A stretch of 64,000 nt of DNA from an uncultured Roseobacter sp. (GTDB taxonomy: Bacteria > Pseudomonadota > Alphaproteobacteria > Rhodobacterales > Rhodobacteraceae), in the NCBI RefSeq assembly GCF_947495275.1, contig NZ_CANLYL010000014.1, forward strand, positions 1 through 64,000, read 5' to 3'. Both the position numbers and the translations under genes were made by a program. Below, one piece after another: positions 55,121 through 63,892 of the stretch. The notes below the pieces were generated by a model, which ran no database searches, had not been told where the DNA came from, and worked only from the letters and a program-made list of their open reading frames with translations. Position 1 is the stretch's first letter; each line of letters begins with the position of its first letter.

Positions 55121-55978
55121 TCAATCCCCCAGTTTCGCATGCACTTCATCCAGATCAATTTCGCCCACCGGCATCTTGTTCCCGGGATTTTCAAAATCGT
55201 ATTTGAAGAGCTGAAAATCACGTTTGTAAATTTCATAAACCAGATGCATGGATAAATCATCGAAGTAATCCTCGACGGCATGCGCACGCTTGGGCCCATG
55301 CCCTTCGCTTTCATTGAACCGGGGCACGTCCTTGAGGGAAATCGGGTGCGGGGTCTCGATCGCGTTCAGAACATCCTGCATCCCGTCGTTGAAAGCTTCA
55401 GTCCAGACAATCTTGTCATAGGTTCCCCCATTCACAATGAAGGTGCTGACGTGGCCGGACATGGCGGACCAATGGATATCCGGATCCATGGGTTTGCGAA
55501 AACGGATTGTGTCGCGCGCAAAAAGCAAAAACCGGCGGAAGGCGGCAATCTGATCAAAATCACCCTGACCATCCTCGCCACCGACGTCGATCCCATATCT
55601 TTGCGCAAGCTGCGGAACCAGGTTGCCGCGATACCGTTTCCCATTGCGCTGAATGCCGCAGATTTTGTCAAAAAAGGAACTCAGGATACGCGTGTAGGGG
55701 TTGCGCACACAGGTAAACGCATAAGAACGGTGCTGCTGGACATTATGAGTTATCGGTTCCTGACTGTCGTCCAGCGCCCATTTATGCAGTCCCTCTTTAG
55801 CGTCATGGATGTCACCGTCGAAGTAGGCTCCGTGATCGGAATAAAACATGATCTGCCCGATCGTTGAGCAGGCACATTTCGGCACCACACGGTAAACCAT
55901 GCTTTCACTTGTCGTCATCCAGGTTCCGGGGAAACCCATACCAGCCAACTCCTGCGCGCCGCGCTGCATCGCGGTCAT
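55121..55978 (-). CDS. Sulfotransferase family 2 protein
   Basis: The 285-residue protein has a PAPS-binding pattern: VPKCACSTIG at 32-41 is the 5' phosphosulfate loop and CVRNPYTRILSSFF at 90-103 the 3' phosphate segment (Arg92 and Ser100). This is the carbohydrate sulfotransferase (Sulfotransfer_2) type, which would sulfate a surface sugar or glycan. The start is the ATG at 55978; a TTG further upstream is possible. It is divergent, with about 105 bases between starts, from the GT14-like gene. Confidence 0.82.
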   Translation of the reverse strand: MTAMQRGAQELAGMGFPGTWMTTSESMVYRVVPKCACSTIGQIMFYSDHGAYFDGDIHDAKEGLHKWALDDSQEPITHNVQQHRSYAFTCVRNPYTRILSSFFDKICGIQRNGKRYRGNLVPQLAQRYGIDVGGEDGQGDFDQIAAFRRFLLFARDTIRFRKPMDPDIHWSAMSGHVSTFIVNGGTYDKIVWTEAFNDGMQDVLNAIETPHPISLKDVPRFNESEGHGPKRAHAVEDYFDDLSMHLVYEIYKRDFQLFKYDFENPGNKMPVGEIDLDEVHAKLGD

Positions 55979-56083
55979 GAATCCTGCCTGTTTTGAAAAA
56001 AGCAAATAATTGCGGTTTATTCAATGTGCCTTCATGCTTATCAACGTATAGAGTGGCAGAAATAAGAGCAGATCCGACAACCC

Positions 56084-57661
56084 GTGGCAAAGATCGCCTT
56101 CATCCTTTTGTGCCATAAAGACCCCGATGCTATCATTCGGCAAGCGGAACGTCTGACTGCGGCCGGCGATTACATGGCCATTCATTTCGATGCCCGTGCC
56201 GATCCAGATCACTATGAAAAAATTCGAAAAGCTCTGAACGGTAACGCCAACGTCACTTTCGCCAAACGCCGTGTGAAGTGTGGCTGGGGTGAATGGTCTC
56301 TTGTTCAGGCGACATTGAACGCGGTGCAGGCCGCCGTGGATGCCTATCCGCGTGCTACGCATTTCTACATGTTGTCTGGCGATTGCATGGCCATCAAATC
56401 CGCCGAGTACACCCATCATTTCCTTGATGAAAACGACGCGGATTTCATCGAGAATTTTGACTATTTCGAAAGCGACTGGATCAAGACCGGTATGAAAGAA
56501 GAGCGGTTGATTTACCGCCACTTTTTCAACGAACGAAAGCACAAACGCGCCTTTTACGCGTCGATGGAAATTCAGCGACGTCTCAAGCTTGCCCGCAAGT
56601 TACCTGAAGATATCCAGCTGCGGATTGGCAGCCAGTGGTGGTGCCTGCGTCGCGAAACCATTGAGAAAGTGCTCGAATTCGCGCGCGACCGGCGCGATGT
56701 GATGCGGTTTTTTTCGACCACCTGGATTCCGGACGAGACGTTTTTTCAGACCATCGTCCCGCACCTAGTGCCAGAGCCCGAGATTCGCAGCCGCACCCTG
56801 ACTTTCCTGATGTTCACCGATTACGGGATGCCGGTGACCTTTTACAACGATCACTACGACATGCTGATCAGTCAGGATTATCTCTTTACCCGCAAGATCA
56901 GCCCCGAGGCGCAGGATCTCAAACGCAGACTGGGCCTGCTTTATGCCGCCACCGGTGTCAATTTCCAGATCTCCGGCGAGGGGCCGAGCCTTTTTAAGTT
57001 CCTCACCGGGCGCGGTCGTGTCGGACGGCGGTTTGCCACCCGGTTTTGGGAAACGGAATCGACGTTGGGGCGCGAACGCGAATTGCTGGTCGTGGTGTGC
57101 AAGAAATGGCACGTTGCCAAACGCGTCCTGGAACGCATCCGGCAAACGACCAATGTCCCCGCGGTCGAATATCTCTTCAATGAAGAGGACACATATCTGC
57201 CCGATCTGGGGGGCATACAGACGTCTCTTGAAAAACGGACCCGTCACCGGCGCGCACTGATGCGAATGCTTTTCGATTATTTTGAGACGGACAAGATGAT
57301 CGTTTGTATGGACCCGACCAACATCGAATTGCTGCAGGATTTTGCCGCCGACAGATCGGTAACCCGTCTTTTGGAAATTGAATGCAGTTTTACCGATGAT
57401 TACCTGATTGGTCACGCGATGCGGGTTGGCCTGGCGGGGGAACAGACCTCCCCTGAAACGCTCGAACGTCTGCTACCGACCATTCGGAACGATATGATAT
57501 TCGAAAGTGATCGCATTCGGGACGCCGAATTCAAAAACTATAGCAGGATACGAGAAACCGGCGATCTGGAAGACAACACACAGGCGCTGGCCCAGTTCTT
57601 GTCAATCTCCACCGATGCTGCGCGCGATATCGCCAGCAGCCCCCATCTTTTTGCCGACTAA
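56084..57661 (+). CDS. GT14-like (core-2/I-branching type) glycosyltransferase with an extra C-terminal domain
   Basis: The 525-residue protein begins AKIAFILLCHKDPDAIIRQAERL and has MLSGDCMAIKS near 103 and SQWWCLRRETIEKVLEFA near 190, the layout of beta-1,6-N-acetylglucosaminyltransferase (Core-2/I-branching) proteins. Residues from about 300 form a second domain, DUF5928-like, with no known role; it starts near LYAATGVNFQISGEG and includes CMDPTNIELLQDF. It would add GlcNAc branches to a glycan. The start is GTG at 56084 without a clear ribosome binding site. Divergent from the sulfotransferase. Confidence 0.75.
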   Translation: MAKIAFILLCHKDPDAIIRQAERLTAAGDYMAIHFDARADPDHYEKIRKALNGNANVTFAKRRVKCGWGEWSLVQATLNAVQAAVDAYPRATHFYMLSGDCMAIKSAEYTHHFLDENDADFIENFDYFESDWIKTGMKEERLIYRHFFNERKHKRAFYASMEIQRRLKLARKLPEDIQLRIGSQWWCLRRETIEKVLEFARDRRDVMRFFSTTWIPDETFFQTIVPHLVPEPEIRSRTLTFLMFTDYGMPVTFYNDHYDMLISQDYLFTRKISPEAQDLKRRLGLLYAATGVNFQISGEGPSLFKFLTGRGRVGRRFATRFWETESTLGRERELLVVVCKKWHVAKRVLERIRQTTNVPAVEYLFNEEDTYLPDLGGIQTSLEKRTRHRRALMRMLFDYFETDKMIVCMDPTNIELLQDFAADRSVTRLLEIECSFTDDYLIGHAMRVGLAGEQTSPETLERLLPTIRNDMIFESDRIRDAEFKNYSRIRETGDLEDNTQALAQFLSISTDAARDIASSPHLFAD

Positions 57662-57670
57662 GGACCCGCC

Positions 57671-58051
57671 ATGAGCTACGCCTACGATGATCAGAACATT
57701 TTTGCGAAAATCCTGCGGGGCGAAATTCCAAACAACACCGTTCTGGAAACGGATCACACTCTTGCCTTTCGGGATCTTTATCCGCAGGCACCGACCCATG
57801 TGCTGGTCATCCCCAAAGGGTCTTACGTCAGCTTTGATCACTTTGCTTCCGAAGCATCCGAGGCGGAGATCGTCGATTACACTCGCGCCATTGCCGAAGT
57901 TTGCCGGATGGAAGGCGTGTCACTTACAGCAGGTGACGGGTTCCGCATGATCTCCAACGCGGGCGCGGATGGCGTGCAGGAAGTTCCGCATCTGCACGTT
58001 CATATCCTAGGCGGGCGTCCGATGGGGCGCATGGTCGCGAAGGCGGATTAG
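57671..58051 (+). CDS. HIT-family (histidine triad) nucleotide-binding protein
   Basis: The 126-residue protein has His107, His109 and His111 in VPHLHVHILGGRPMG, the HxHxH triad that hydrolyses nucleoside phosphoramidates and similar nucleotides. The N-terminal YDDQNIFAKILRGEIPNNTV and FRDLYPQAPTHVLVIPKGSY are typical. AAGGA precedes the ATG and the gene follows the glycosyltransferase by 10 bases, so they may share a transcript. Confidence 0.92.
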   Translation: MSYAYDDQNIFAKILRGEIPNNTVLETDHTLAFRDLYPQAPTHVLVIPKGSYVSFDHFASEASEAEIVDYTRAIAEVCRMEGVSLTAGDGFRMISNAGADGVQEVPHLHVHILGGRPMGRMVAKAD

Positions 58052-58055
58052 CCTG

Positions 58056-58706
58056 TTAGTAACCGCGCCTTTTAGCCGCCCACCACTTACGGAACCGGCT
58101 GCGCTTTTCGGCCATGTTGTCTTCTGCCGCTTCCCAGCTGTCCTGAATTTCTTCCAGCTTCGGATCAATCCGCTTTTGCCGGAAACGCCGCCAGCGCACC
58201 CAAATTGCGTAGATGACCGCCGCAAAGAACGCCAGGATCAGCGTATTCAACCATGGAAGCGGCTTGCTGGCCTCGGGGCCCGCCACAGGCCATACGGCAA
58301 TGGCATTTGGAAATATGGAAAAGAACTCGTTGCGCCAACCGTAGTGGCGTATTGCAACATATTGCGGTTCGGCGGCGGTCGATTTGGCGTCTGCCGCCTC
58401 CGCCTGCAGGTTCGACGTGTCAAACTTGAAATAGGGGGGCCAGCCCCAACCGGTGTCCTCATTGCGGTAGACCATCACGCTGTTGTCAACGCGACGCGTC
58501 TGGATAAAGAAAACATCCCGGCTGGTAGCGTTCGGATCGGAGCCCGCATCCGCCTGGGCCCAGAAGAGCCGGTTCTCGCCCGGATCAATGCGTTTTTCAT
58601 AGGTGTCCGTCACCCGGACGATATCAACCTGCGGCAACGTGTAGTGAAAAGCGGATGCAACCAGAGTCCAGAAAACAACAATGAAGCCCCATTTGACGTA
58701 GAACAT
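58056..58706 (-). CDS. DUF1523-family membrane protein
   Basis: The 216-residue protein has an N-terminal hydrophobic anchor (WGFIVVFWTLVASAFHYTL, near 6-24), a periplasmic domain with IVRVTDTYEKRID and RDVFFIQTRRVD, and a second membrane segment near 153-175 (LNTLILAFFAAVIYAIWVRW), then a basic cytoplasmic tail. This is the DUF1523 layout, function unknown. AAAGGG precedes the ATG. A small membrane protein lies just upstream, so the two form a pair. Confidence 0.82.
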   Translation of the reverse strand: MFYVKWGFIVVFWTLVASAFHYTLPQVDIVRVTDTYEKRIDPGENRLFWAQADAGSDPNATSRDVFFIQTRRVDNSVMVYRNEDTGWGWPPYFKFDTSNLQAEAADAKSTAAEPQYVAIRHYGWRNEFFSIFPNAIAVWPVAGPEASKPLPWLNTLILAFFAAVIYAIWVRWRRFRQKRIDPKLEEIQDSWEAAEDNMAEKRSRFRKWWAAKRRGY

Positions 58707-58719
58707 AACCGGCCCTTTC

Positions 58720-58986
58720 TCAGGCGAAATTCGTGAAATAGATGAGCAGCCCCATGGCGATCGCGGGAACGACATAGACCCCCAGAATAAGCTTGCGGCG
58801 CAGTGAGCCATCATACTCCTCCAGGCCCGACTGCACAAATGTCTCGCGGTCGCCCGGGCCTCCGGTGGCATCCCATTCCGCCTCCAACTTACCCCGACGG
58901 ACCGCACGCGAATAGAAGGACAGACAGAAGTAGACTATCGTCAAGACAACGAAACCAATCAGCAACAACCGTGCCAGTGCGACCAT
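58720..58986 (-). CDS. Small two-segment membrane protein, unknown function
   Basis: The 88-residue protein has hydrophobic segments at about 3-25 (LARLLLIGFVVLTIVYFCL) and 65-85 (LILGVYVVPAIAMGLLIYF) with a polar loop between. Nothing else is recognisable. It lies 13 bases before the DUF1523 gene on the same strand and has AAGGGATC upstream. A membrane partner of the DUF1523 protein is possible but not shown. Confidence 0.7.
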   Translation of the reverse strand: MVALARLLLIGFVVLTIVYFCLSFYSRAVRRGKLEAEWDATGGPGDRETFVQSGLEEYDGSLRRKLILGVYVVPAIAMGLLIYFTNFA

Positions 58987-59105
58987 TCCGGTGATCCCTT
59001 TTTATGAACCCGCGTACCCAATATAGGGAATGTGAACTCGCTTTACATCTACCGATATCATAAACATCAAAGCAGCTGTTGCACAGGCAGGTTGAGCGGT
59101 GAGGC

Positions 59106-59570
59106 TCATGGTTTCACGCTTGAGCTGAGCATCGCCTTGGTCAGCCCGCGCAATTCTTTCTGTAGTCTTGTCAATTCATTGAGGCTCATGCCGGTCGCTT
59201 CGGATATGCATGTTGGCACGTGGCGTGCTTGCGCTTCCAACGCGCGGGCCTTGTCTGTCAGAGCGACAACAACACGTCGCTCATCCTTGGGATCACGGTT
59301 ACGCGTGACCAGCCCTGCGTCCTGCAATCGCTTGATCAGCGGCGTCAGCGTGTTGCTTTCCAGACTGACCCGCTGGCCGATTTCGCCCACGCTGAGGGGG
59401 CTTTCCGACCACAGGTTCAGCATCACCAGATATTGCGGATAGGTCAGGCCCAGCGGTGCCAAAAGCGGCGAGTAGACCCGCGTAAATGCCTGTGACGCGG
59501 CATAAAGATCAAAGCAGAGCATCTGCTCCATTGGGTCTGACTGAGGTGATTTATCTTTTGGGTCTGTCAT
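59106..59570 (-). CDS. ohrR: MarR/OhrR-family organic-peroxide-sensing repressor
   Basis: The 154-residue winged-helix protein has the MarR core LTYPQYLVMLNLWSESPLSVGEIGQRVSLESNTLTPLIKRLQDAGLV and an N-terminal Cys19 in EQMLCFDLYAAS, the OhrR peroxidatic cysteine. A second cysteine, Cys121 in VPTCISE, matches two-Cys OhrR of Xanthomonas type. It represses ohr until oxidised by organic hydroperoxides. AGGGAAAGAG precedes the ATG at 59570. It is divergent from ohr with an operator-like repeat between. Confidence 0.9.
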   Translation of the reverse strand: MTDPKDKSPQSDPMEQMLCFDLYAASQAFTRVYSPLLAPLGLTYPQYLVMLNLWSESPLSVGEIGQRVSLESNTLTPLIKRLQDAGLVTRNRDPKDERRVVVALTDKARALEAQARHVPTCISEATGMSLNELTRLQKELRGLTKAMLSSSVKP

Positions 59571-59608
59571 GCTCTTTCCCTTATATCGCGGGCGAAATCG
59601 CCGCAAGG

Positions 59609-59650
59609 TTGACAGGTCACAGTTGCTTATTTACATCGTACACGATATTA
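59609..59650 (+). promoter_or_regulatory. ohr promoter with overlapping inverted repeat, candidate OhrR operator
   Basis: TTGACA at 59609-59614 is a consensus -35. The expected -10 position, about 17 bases on, overlaps the perfect repeat ATCGT-AC-ACGAT at 59635-59646, partly symmetric out to 59631-59650. A repressor bound there would block RNA polymerase. OhrR binding is inferred. Confidence 0.55.
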
Positions 59651-59677
59651 ACGCTCACGATTAAAAGGAAGCCCCCC

Positions 59678-60106
59678 ATGCCGACAAAAATCCTCTACAG
59701 CACAAGTGCTACAGCGACGGGTGGCGGCCGCGAAGGCACATCCGGCCTTAATGACGGTAGCTTCACTGCAAATTTGGTCACGCCCAAAGAACTGGGTGGG
59801 TCGGGTGGCGACGGAGTGAACCCTGAACAGCTGTTTGCAACAGGGTATGCCGCCTGTTTCCTCGGGGCCCTGCGCTTTTACGCCGCACAGCACAAGATCG
59901 CGGTTCCGGATGACGCAACAGTTTCGACAACAGTTGGCATTGGGCCGCGCGAAGACCTGGGTTTTGGCCTTGACGTGAAAATCAAAGTGTCGCTGCCCGG
60001 GGTCGACAAGGCCGTGGCCGAAGATTTGATCGCAGGCGGCCACAAGGTTTGCCCTTACAGCCACGCCACAAAAGGCAGCCTGACGATTACACCGGAACTG
60101 GTCTGA
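59678..60106 (+). CDS. ohr: Organic hydroperoxide resistance protein Ohr
   Basis: The 142-residue OsmC-family peroxidase has peroxidatic Cys60 in GYAACFLGAL and resolving Cys125 in HKVCPYSHA. It reduces organic and fatty-acid hydroperoxides with lipoylated proteins as reductant. AAAAGGAAG precedes the ATG at 59678; the upstream in-frame frame overlaps ohrR and was rejected. Transcription probably ends before the hairpin at 60114, which lies between ohr and the convergent creatinase gene. Confidence 0.93.
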   Translation: MPTKILYSTSATATGGGREGTSGLNDGSFTANLVTPKELGGSGGDGVNPEQLFATGYAACFLGALRFYAAQHKIAVPDDATVSTTVGIGPREDLGFGLDVKIKVSLPGVDKAVAEDLIAGGHKVCPYSHATKGSLTITPELV

Positions 60107-60110
60107 CGGA

Positions 60111-60142
60111 AAATGCCACGGCGCCCGAGCGGGGCCGTGGCA
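60111..60142 (-). terminator. Rho-independent terminator after the creatinase gene
   Basis: TGCCACGGC (60114-60122) and GCCGTGGCA (60134-60142) form a perfect 9-bp stem, with CCCG and CGGG pairing inside. On the minus strand it ends in ATTTTCC, 6 bases after the stop at 60149. Confidence 0.8.
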
Positions 60143-60148
60143 CAGGCT

Positions 60149-61372
60149 TCAGCCTACGATATTGTGTTCGGGACCGTAGGGGAACCCGGTGATATTCTCG
60201 TTGCCCTCTTCGGTGATCACCAGAATATCATGCTCGCGGTACCCGCCCGCACCGGGTTTTCCAGCGGCGATGGTCAGCATGGGTTCCATCGAAATCACCA
60301 TCCCCGGCTCCAGCACCGTGTCGATGTCCTCGCGCAATTCAAGACCGGCTTCGCGACCATAGTAGTGGCTAAGCACGCCAAAGGAATGCCCGTAGCCGAA
60401 TGTGCGGTATTGCAATACATCCCGTTCGGCAAAGAAGTCATTGATCTTATGCGTGATCTCGGCGCAGGACGCCCCCGGCTTCAGCAGGCTCATCCCGTAT
60501 TCATGCGCAGCGACATTCGCTTCCCAGATCTTCAGGCTCGCCGCATCCGCCTCCTCGACAAAAAGCGTGCGTTCCAGCGCCGTGTAGTAACCGGAAATCA
60601 TCGGAAAGGTATTCAGTGACAGGATATCGCCGCGCTTCAGCACGCGGCCAGTGACGGGGTTGTGCGCGCCATCGGTGTTCAGGCCCGACTGGAACCAGAC
60701 CCAGGTGTCCCGATATTCCGCATCCGGAAAACGTTTGGCGATTTCCAGTTCCATTGCGTCGCGCCCGGCCATGGCCACGTCGATTTCACGAACGCCCGCC
60801 TTGATCGCGTCGCGCACCGCAAAACCGCCAACGTCCGCAACCTGTGCACCATGACGGATCAGGGCGATCTCGGCCTGGGATTTATGCATCCGCTGACGCA
60901 TCGTCGTCTCAAAAAGATCAACCATCGTGAGAGGGCTCAGGAAATCCTCCAGCTTGTCACGCTGCATCAGGGTCAGGTGGTCGCCCTCATAGCCGATGAT
61001 GGCGTTCTTGCCGGTCACCGAAGCCACCGCGCGCCAGAAATTATCCCGCTGCCAGTCCGTATAGGTGATGTTGTCGGCAAAACTGCGCCGCCATGGCTGA
61101 CCTGCATCAATGCCCGCGCTGATCGTCACCGCATCCTTGCCGGTTACAACCATCCCGTAGGGACGGCCAAAGGCGCAGTAAAGAAACCCCGAATAGTAGG
61201 CAATATTATGCATTGATGTGAAGACCGCAGCCGAAACGCCGGCGGCCTCCATCCGCTCGCGCAACTCGACGAGCCGCGCCTCATATTCCGCCGCTTCGAA
61301 CGGCAGGGGCGATTTTTCGCCATTGTGATAACGGTACATTTCCGGGCGGTCAGAAAAATTTTGGGCGGTCAT
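60149..61372 (-). CDS. Creatinase (creatine amidinohydrolase)
   Basis: The 407-residue M24-fold protein looks like creatinase rather than a dipeptidase. His237 (in NTDGAHNPVT), Glu267 (TALERTLF) and Glu363 (SMEPM) match the P. putida catalytic His232, Glu262 and Glu358 with a constant offset of five. The segments FTSMHNIAYYSGFLYCAFGRP, DWQRDNFWRAV, FGYGHSFG and HYYGREAGLELREDIDTVLEPGM are also creatinase-like. It hydrolyses creatine to sarcosine and urea. AAGGAGGG lies 6 bases before the ATG. No sarcosine oxidase or creatininase gene is visible in the window. Confidence 0.85.
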   Translation of the reverse strand: MTAQNFSDRPEMYRYHNGEKSPLPFEAAEYEARLVELRERMEAAGVSAAVFTSMHNIAYYSGFLYCAFGRPYGMVVTGKDAVTISAGIDAGQPWRRSFADNITYTDWQRDNFWRAVASVTGKNAIIGYEGDHLTLMQRDKLEDFLSPLTMVDLFETTMRQRMHKSQAEIALIRHGAQVADVGGFAVRDAIKAGVREIDVAMAGRDAMELEIAKRFPDAEYRDTWVWFQSGLNTDGAHNPVTGRVLKRGDILSLNTFPMISGYYTALERTLFVEEADAASLKIWEANVAAHEYGMSLLKPGASCAEITHKINDFFAERDVLQYRTFGYGHSFGVLSHYYGREAGLELREDIDTVLEPGMVISMEPMLTIAAGKPGAGGYREHDILVITEEGNENITGFPYGPEHNIVG

Positions 61373-61494
61373 GTCAGACCCTCCTTATGCAGAAAGGTCC
61401 CGGCGTTCAGGACAGATCAGGACCACGCATCGGACGACGCCATCGTCCGCAGCCTGATCCTTCCCATCGCCGATTCTACGCAAGCGATCAAGCT

Positions 61495-62286
61495 TTATTG
61501 ACCGGTCAGAAAGGTTACCAGATCGCTATCCGCATTTTCCAGGGCATCAATCACGTCAAAATGGTGTTTGCCCGGAACGATGACCTGCCGCACGCCCCAG
61601 GCGCGGGCCAGGGCGTCAGCCTGCTCCAGAAACGCTGGGCGTTCATCTTCCCCGACCCAGATTTTCACCTCCGCCTCCTGCGGGCGGGACATATTTGTCG
61701 GGCTCTCGGCTTCGGCCTCCTGCGCATCCAGCCGCAGCATGTCATTCATCGAAGTCTCCAGCAAAGGCAACAGATCGGCAACCGGTGAGATCGGCGCAAT
61801 CCTGGCAATGCGCCGTCGCACGGGTTCCGGCAAAATCAACGGGTCCATCATCCGCGACACCAGGTGCCCGCCCGCTGAATGCCCGGCCAAAGCGATGGGC
61901 TCAAAGGTCCGGTCGGCGATCCGGGTCACCGCAGCGGCGATCTGCGTTGTGATTTCAGCGATCCGCGCATCAGGGCAAAGATCGTAACTTGGCATCGCGA
62001 CCGACCAGCCGGCCTTCAACGCGCCGGCCGCCAGATGCGACCACGAACTGCGATCGAAAGCTTTCCAGTAGCCGCCATGAACGAAGATCAATGTTCCGCG
62101 CGAAACACCCGAAGCGTTAAAGAAATCAAACACCTGCCGCTCACCGAGGCCGTAGGAAAGGCCCACTTCCGCACGCGCGCCCAGATCATCGCGGAAACGG
62201 GCAGCCGCTTGCGCCCATCTTGGCGGATAGGCCTCAGCTCCTTCTATGTAGGCAGCATTCGCATAGGCATCATCCAAAGGCTTCAT
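61495..62286 (-). CDS. Alpha/beta hydrolase (arylformamidase/esterase-like)
   Basis: The 263-residue hydrolase has IFVHGGYWKAFDRSSWSHLAAG (the oxyanion HGGYW), the nucleophile Ser in GHSAGGHLV near 135, and His in KHHFDVID near the end. This is the AB_hydrolase_3 type seen in kynurenine formamidase (KynB-like) and related esterases. The substrate cannot be fixed. It lies between creatinase and the aldehyde dehydrogenase but is not coupled to either. Confidence 0.8.
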   Translation of the reverse strand: MKPLDDAYANAAYIEGAEAYPPRWAQAAARFRDDLGARAEVGLSYGLGERQVFDFFNASGVSRGTLIFVHGGYWKAFDRSSWSHLAAGALKAGWSVAMPSYDLCPDARIAEITTQIAAAVTRIADRTFEPIALAGHSAGGHLVSRMMDPLILPEPVRRRIARIAPISPVADLLPLLETSMNDMLRLDAQEAEAESPTNMSRPQEAEVKIWVGEDERPAFLEQADALARAWGVRQVIVPGKHHFDVIDALENADSDLVTFLTGQ

Positions 62287-62369
62287 TTGTTACACCCTCT
62301 TTTTCGGAACTGGACAATCATAGTCAGACTTGATTTGAGAGCGATAGCCATTTTCGCGGAGGACCCGAA

Positions 62370-63848
62370 ATGAAAGATATTCTAAACACTGACCTCAAAT
62401 CCCTGCTCAAAGACCCAAGTCTCTTGGAGACCCGCGCCTATATCGGTGGCGCGTGGGTGGACGGAGAGGACGGCACTTTTGAGGTGACCAATCCCGCGCG
62501 CGGAGACGTGATCGCCGAGGTTGCCGATCTGAGCCGCGCTCAGGTCGCAGGTGCCATTGCGCAGGCCGAAAAGGCGCAAAAGGAATGGGCGGCATGGACA
62601 GGTAAGGAACGCGCTGCGGTCATGCGCAAGTGGTTCGACCTGATGATGGAAAACGCCGATGATCTGGGCACAATCCTGACCGCCGAACAGGGCAAGCCCC
62701 ACGCCGAAGCCAAGGGCGAGATCGCCTATGGTGCCAGCTTCATCGAGTTCATGGGCGAGCAGGCCAAGCGCGTTTACGGCGAAACCATTCCCGGTCATCA
62801 GCGCGACAAGCGCATCACCGTGCTGAAACAACCCATCGGGGTCGCCGCGTCAATCACGCCGTGGAACTTCCCCAACGCGATGATCACCCGCAAGGCCGCG
62901 CCCGCCCTGGCGGTGGGCTGCTCTTTTGTCGCACGCCCGGCCAAGGAAACACCGCTTTCCGCAATTGTAATGGGCGTGCTGGCGGAACGCGCCGGTATCC
63001 CGGCCGGCGTCTTCAACGTGGTCACCTCCTCTTCTTCTTCTGCCATCGGCAAGGAGTTTTGCGAAAACCCGGCTGTGCGCAAACTCACCTTCACCGGCTC
63101 CACCGAAGTTGGCCGCATCCTGCTCAAACAAGCCGCTGACAGCGTGATGAAATGCTCCATGGAGCTTGGCGGCAACGCGCCTTTCATCGTCTTTGATGAC
63201 GCTGACCTCGACGCAGCCGTCGAAGGCGCGATGATGTGCAAGTTCCGCAACAACGGCCAGACCTGCGTGTGCGCCAACCGCATCTATGTGCAGGCCGGGG
63301 TCTATGATGCCTTCGCTGCCAAGCTGAAAGTGGCCGTGGAAAATCTCAAGGTGGGCGATGGTCTCCAGGAGGGCGTCACAACCGGCCCGCTGATCAACGC
63401 CGAAGCGGTCGAGAAGGTCAAGGAACACATGGAAGATGTCGTCTCCAACGGCGGTGCGATCCTGACCGGCGGCAAGGCGCATGAGCTGGGCGGCACCTTC
63501 TTTGAACCTACTGTGGTCACCGGTGTGACGCAGGACATGAAGGTCGCGACCGAAGAAACCTTTGGCCCCCTCGCCCCGCTCTTCAAATTCGAAGACGAGG
63601 ATGAGGTGATCGCCATGGCCAATGATACGATCTTCGGGCTGGCCTCTTATTTCTATGCCAAGGATCTCAGCCGCGTTTACAAAGTGGCCGAGGCGCTGGA
63701 ATACGGGATCGTGGGCGTCAATACCGGTATCATCTCCACCGAAGTCGGGCCCTTTGGCGGGGTCAAACAGTCCGGTCTGGGGCGCGAGGGGTCACACCAC
63801 GGGATCGAAGACTATCTGGAGATGAAGTACATCTGCATGTCGGTCTGA
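62370..63848 (+). CDS. gabD: NAD(P)-dependent succinate-semialdehyde-type aldehyde dehydrogenase
   Basis: The 492-residue protein has the aldehyde dehydrogenase fold with general base Glu265 in MELGGNAPFIVF and nucleophile Cys299 in NNGQTCVCANRI. The segments WNFPNAMITRKAAPALAVGCS and GPFGGVKQSGLGREG match the GabD subgroup of succinate-semialdehyde/glutarate-semialdehyde dehydrogenases. GAGGAC precedes the ATG. Length is normal. A terminator follows at 63867. Confidence 0.88.
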   Translation: MKDILNTDLKSLLKDPSLLETRAYIGGAWVDGEDGTFEVTNPARGDVIAEVADLSRAQVAGAIAQAEKAQKEWAAWTGKERAAVMRKWFDLMMENADDLGTILTAEQGKPHAEAKGEIAYGASFIEFMGEQAKRVYGETIPGHQRDKRITVLKQPIGVAASITPWNFPNAMITRKAAPALAVGCSFVARPAKETPLSAIVMGVLAERAGIPAGVFNVVTSSSSSAIGKEFCENPAVRKLTFTGSTEVGRILLKQAADSVMKCSMELGGNAPFIVFDDADLDAAVEGAMMCKFRNNGQTCVCANRIYVQAGVYDAFAAKLKVAVENLKVGDGLQEGVTTGPLINAEAVEKVKEHMEDVVSNGGAILTGGKAHELGGTFFEPTVVTGVTQDMKVATEETFGPLAPLFKFEDEDEVIAMANDTIFGLASYFYAKDLSRVYKVAEALEYGIVGVNTGIISTEVGPFGGVKQSGLGREGSHHGIEDYLEMKYICMSV

Positions 63849-63866
63849 ATCCAAAAACTACGACGA

Positions 63867-63892
63867 AAGGGCTGCTTTTGCGGCCCTTTTTC
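63867..63892 (+). terminator. Rho-independent terminator after gabD
   Basis: AAAGGGCTGC pairs with GCGGCCCTTT through a 10-bp stem (one G-U pair) around TTTT and is followed by TT. Confidence 0.85.
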
